Shown here: piece after piece, positions 5,096-7,064 of the stretch
How the letters are laid out: every line of letters begins with the position of its first letter
How positions within the stretch are numbered: the first letter of the stretch is position 1
Source of the DNA: CAYXUG01 sp964468655
GTDB lineage: Bacteria; Fidelibacterota; Marinisomatia; Marinisomatales; CAYXUG01
Assembly (NCBI GenBank): GCA_964468655.1
Contig: CAYXUG010000077.1
Location: forward strand, 1 to 7,064
Reading direction: 5' to 3'
Length of the DNA stretch: 7,064 bases
Position numbers and translations under genes: made by a program
Notes under the pieces: generated by a model
Told to the model about the DNA's origin: nothing
The model's database searches: none
The model's input: only the letters and a program-made list of their open reading frames with translations

Positions 5096-7064
5096 ATGTA
5101 TAAAAACTTTAATATGAAGATAAAAAGCAAGCATATCATGGGGTTTGGATTAACACTTGCTTCAATTCTGGTAGTTATGTTGCTTCACAGAATCCATGTA
5201 TTCGATAAACTTGATTTAAGGATCATTGATTTTGCATTCAGTGTGAGAGGTCCTCTCTCAGGACGTTTGGCAACAGACCCAATACCTAAAGAATCGGAAT
5301 TATTTGAAGATTTAAATGAAAATGGTATTTACGATCAAAATGAGCCATTTCTTGATTTAGGGAATAATGTTTGGGATGAGGATGAAGAATTTGGTGATCT
5401 GGATTCAAATGGTGTTTACGATCCCGGAGAGCCATTTAATGACCTTGGCAATGGTAAATGGGACAAAGGATTGGATGTCGTTCTGGTTGAAATAGACGCA
5501 GAAGCATACCGATTGGTTCCCTGGGAATGGCCCTATCCCCGGCATGTTTTTGCTCTTGCATTGAAAAATCTTGCCCGAGCTGGTGCAAAGGTGGTTGCAA
5601 TAGATATTCAATTTGACGCTTCAGATAGAGAATCAGAATATCTGAGAAATTTCAGTAGTCAGTCGGCATATGAAGGGATGCGTGAGCTATTGCCGGTTCA
5701 CAGTGACTCGGTACTTGCACAAGCCATCAAAAAAGTTCAGGCAATGGGGACAACGGTAATATTGGCTTCAAAAATTGAGGATGAGCCAACAAGCCACCCA
5801 CCGCAATACCATTTAATTCCAAATGATATAATCATGTCCGGCGCACCCGTAACAGGAATTGTTGATGAAGTTCAGGATGCGGATGGATTCAGCCGCCGAT
5901 ATTTTGTATTCAATTCCATGAAACATAAACCTGACAAATGGTATTTATCAATGGGAATGAAAGCAGTCCGAAGTTATCTTGACATGCCTGATACTGTTTT
6001 GCCAATGGGCGATTCTGATTTAGGTATAATTGAATTCGGTGATATAAAAATCCCTATTTACGGTAGAACACCTACTTTTTTGGTGAATTATTACGGTCCT
6101 CCATCGGGTGCTTCACGACCCGGAGAACAGCCATGGAAAACATTTAACCGATACCCGCTTTCAAGCGTGATTGATGTGATGGATGTTGATTTAGCATCTT
6201 TTGAAGAAGATTCAGACTGGATGGATTTTTTCATGCTGGATAGTCCTTTTTACGGAATGCTTGGAGAAAGTCCGTTTAAAGATAAAATTGTACTCATTGG
6301 CATGGTGGTTGAAGTTTTTCATGATGTAAAAAATACCCCTTTTTACAGTTTTGGAGGTCAACAGCAATTGATGCCGGGAGTAGAATGGCATGCCAATGCA
6401 ATCCAAACAATATTGGATGAGAATTTTATAAAAGTATTTGGAAGTGAAATCGGTTGGTCTGACAAATCGTGGTATCCCCATTTATTATTGGTTACAGTTT
6501 TGTCATTCATCGCATTTTTACTTATTTCTTTTCTGAATCCAATGGGAGGGGGTGTGGGAATTATTTTAGAGATTTTCATTTTTATCAGTATAGCGCTTGG
6601 GAGATTTGTTACTGATTCATGGTGGTTCCTCAAAGCGGTTGCTCAAAACATTTTTCCTGATTCTCTATTAATGAAATTAGGTGGATTGGTTCAAGTTAAT
6701 ATTCCTGAATTCGGGGATTCTGTTGTTGTTCCAATTGTACTTCCGATTATGGGAATTGCTCTCACGTTCGCCAGCAACATTCTTTACAATGTTATCATTG
6801 AACAAAAAGACAAGCGATTCCTGAAGAACACTTTCGGCAATTACATATCACCTGAGTTGATTGATCAGATGTATGATGACAAGCAGGAGCCGAAGCTGGG
6901 CGGAGAAGCCGGTTATCACACCACATGGTTTTCGGATATTCAGTCATTTTCCGCCTTTTCTGAAGTGCTGGAACCTGAGAAGATGGTGAGTTTGATGAAT
7001 GAGTATCTCACAGAAATGACGGACATTTTATTAAAACAGAAAGGTACTCTGGATAAGTATATAG
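5096..7064 (+). CDS. CHASE2-domain adenylate/guanylate cyclase (3' truncated by window)
   Basis: This is a membrane-bound class III nucleotidyl cyclase sensor; 656 residues are visible and the frame continues past the window. TM1 is at about 15-31. A periplasmic CHASE2 domain follows, starting with 'LDLRIIDFAFSVRG' (38-51) and resuming at 127 with 'VVLVEIDAEAY', 'WEWPYPR' and 'AGAKVVAIDIQFD'. It ends with 'KIVLIGMVVE' and 'PGVEWHANAIQTIL' (427-440), all hallmark CHASE2 elements. Two EF-hand-like repeats (72-125) are inserted in it. TM2 (about 463-480), TM3 (about 487-505) and TM4 (about 543-566) lead to the cytoplasm. The cyclase begins near 570 with 'FGNYISPELIDQM'. 'FSDIQSFSAFSE' contains the first metal-binding Asp (D614), and 'MNEYLTEM' and 'GTLDKYI' follow. 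The last base in the window begins the Gly codon expected before the second catalytic Asp. The product would make cAMP or cGMP in response to a periplasmic signal; the substrate-specifying residues are outside the window. The ATG at 5096 has only a weak GGA-type site; ATG 5114 is an alternative that keeps TM1. It lies 12 bases after the barrel gene, so cotranscription is likely. Confidence 0.94.
   Translation, partial: MYKNFNMKIKSKHIMGFGLTLASILVVMLLHRIHVFDKLDLRIIDFAFSVRGPLSGRLATDPIPKESELFEDLNENGIYDQNEPFLDLGNNVWDEDEEFGDLDSNGVYDPGEPFNDLGNGKWDKGLDVVLVEIDAEAYRLVPWEWPYPRHVFALALKNLARAGAKVVAIDIQFDASDRESEYLRNFSSQSAYEGMRELLPVHSDSVLAQAIKKVQAMGTTVILASKIEDEPTSHPPQYHLIPNDIIMSGAPVTGIVDEVQDADGFSRRYFVFNSMKHKPDKWYLSMGMKAVRSYLDMPDTVLPMGDSDLGIIEFGDIKIPIYGRTPTFLVNYYGPPSGASRPGEQPWKTFNRYPLSSVIDVMDVDLASFEEDSDWMDFFMLDSPFYGMLGESPFKDKIVLIGMVVEVFHDVKNTPFYSFGGQQQLMPGVEWHANAIQTILDENFIKVFGSEIGWSDKSWYPHLLLVTVLSFIAFLLISFLNPMGGGVGIILEIFIFISIALGRFVTDSWWFLKAVAQNIFPDSLLMKLGGLVQVNIPEFGDSVVVPIVLPIMGIALTFASNILYNVIIEQKDKRFLKNTFGNYISPELIDQMYDDKQEPKLGGEAGYHTTWFSDIQSFSAFSEVLEPEKMVSLMNEYLTEMTDILLKQKGTLDKYI
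5309..5470 (+). repeat. Two tandem EF-hand-like (predicted Ca2+-binding) repeats within the CHASE2 cyclase gene
   Basis: The encoded protein carries two units with a 29-residue period, starting at residues 72 (base 5309) and 101 (base 5396). Each opens with a canonical 12-residue loop: DLNENGIYDQNE and DLDSNGVYDPGE. These have D/N at positions 1, 3 and 5, Gly at 6, Asp at 9 and Glu at 12, as in EF-hand and dockerin calcium loops. Each loop is followed by P-F-x-D-L-G-N-x-x-W-D, a second acidic turn that could add ligands. The flanking helices of a true EF-hand are not obvious, so a dockerin-like or thrombospondin-type-3-like fold is as plausible. Calcium binding is inferred from ligand spacing only. 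Confidence 0.8.

Overview
The window starts inside the 3' end of a 23S rRNA gene and continues through a 5S rRNA gene and a strong intrinsic terminator. It then enters a same-strand block of four protein genes, the last of which is cut by the window end. The AT-rich protein genes, the short 'F-S-Q' type signal peptide, the scarcity of Shine-Dalgarno sites, the D-x-N-x-N-G-x-Y-D-x-x-E-P-F repeats and the FecR/CHASE2 content suggest a Gram-negative member of the Fibrobacterota-Chlorobiota-Bacteroidota assemblage. My best guess is Candidatus Marinimicrobia (SAR406) or a relative. This is an impression from sequence style, not a database result.

Layout: 1-282 is the 23S rRNA 3' end, including the sarcin-ricin loop. 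283-331 is a short spacer without a tRNA. 332-451 is 5S rRNA and 461-492 is the terminator. 493-547 is a short AT-rich leader without a convincing promoter. 548-1717 encodes a secreted protein of unknown function with a C-terminal Ig/Fn3-like module. 1719-2396 encodes a periplasmic FecR-domain protein that starts at TTG behind a clear Shine-Dalgarno site. 2462-5083 encodes a large outer-membrane protein with two N-terminal Ig-like domains and a beta-barrel. 5096 to the window end encodes a membrane-bound CHASE2 protein with a class III adenylate/guanylate cyclase domain, truncated after the first metal-binding Asp.

The four genes are spaced by 1, 65 and 12 bases and probably form one operon. 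Read together they look like a trans-envelope signalling device: an outer-membrane barrel, periplasmic FecR and Ig-like proteins, and an inner-membrane sensor whose output would be cAMP or cGMP. It resembles the FecA-FecR-FecI arrangement, but with a cyclase in place of the sigma factor. The most distinctive detail is a pair of EF-hand-like, predicted Ca2+-binding repeats placed between the first membrane helix of the cyclase and the core of its CHASE2 sensor.
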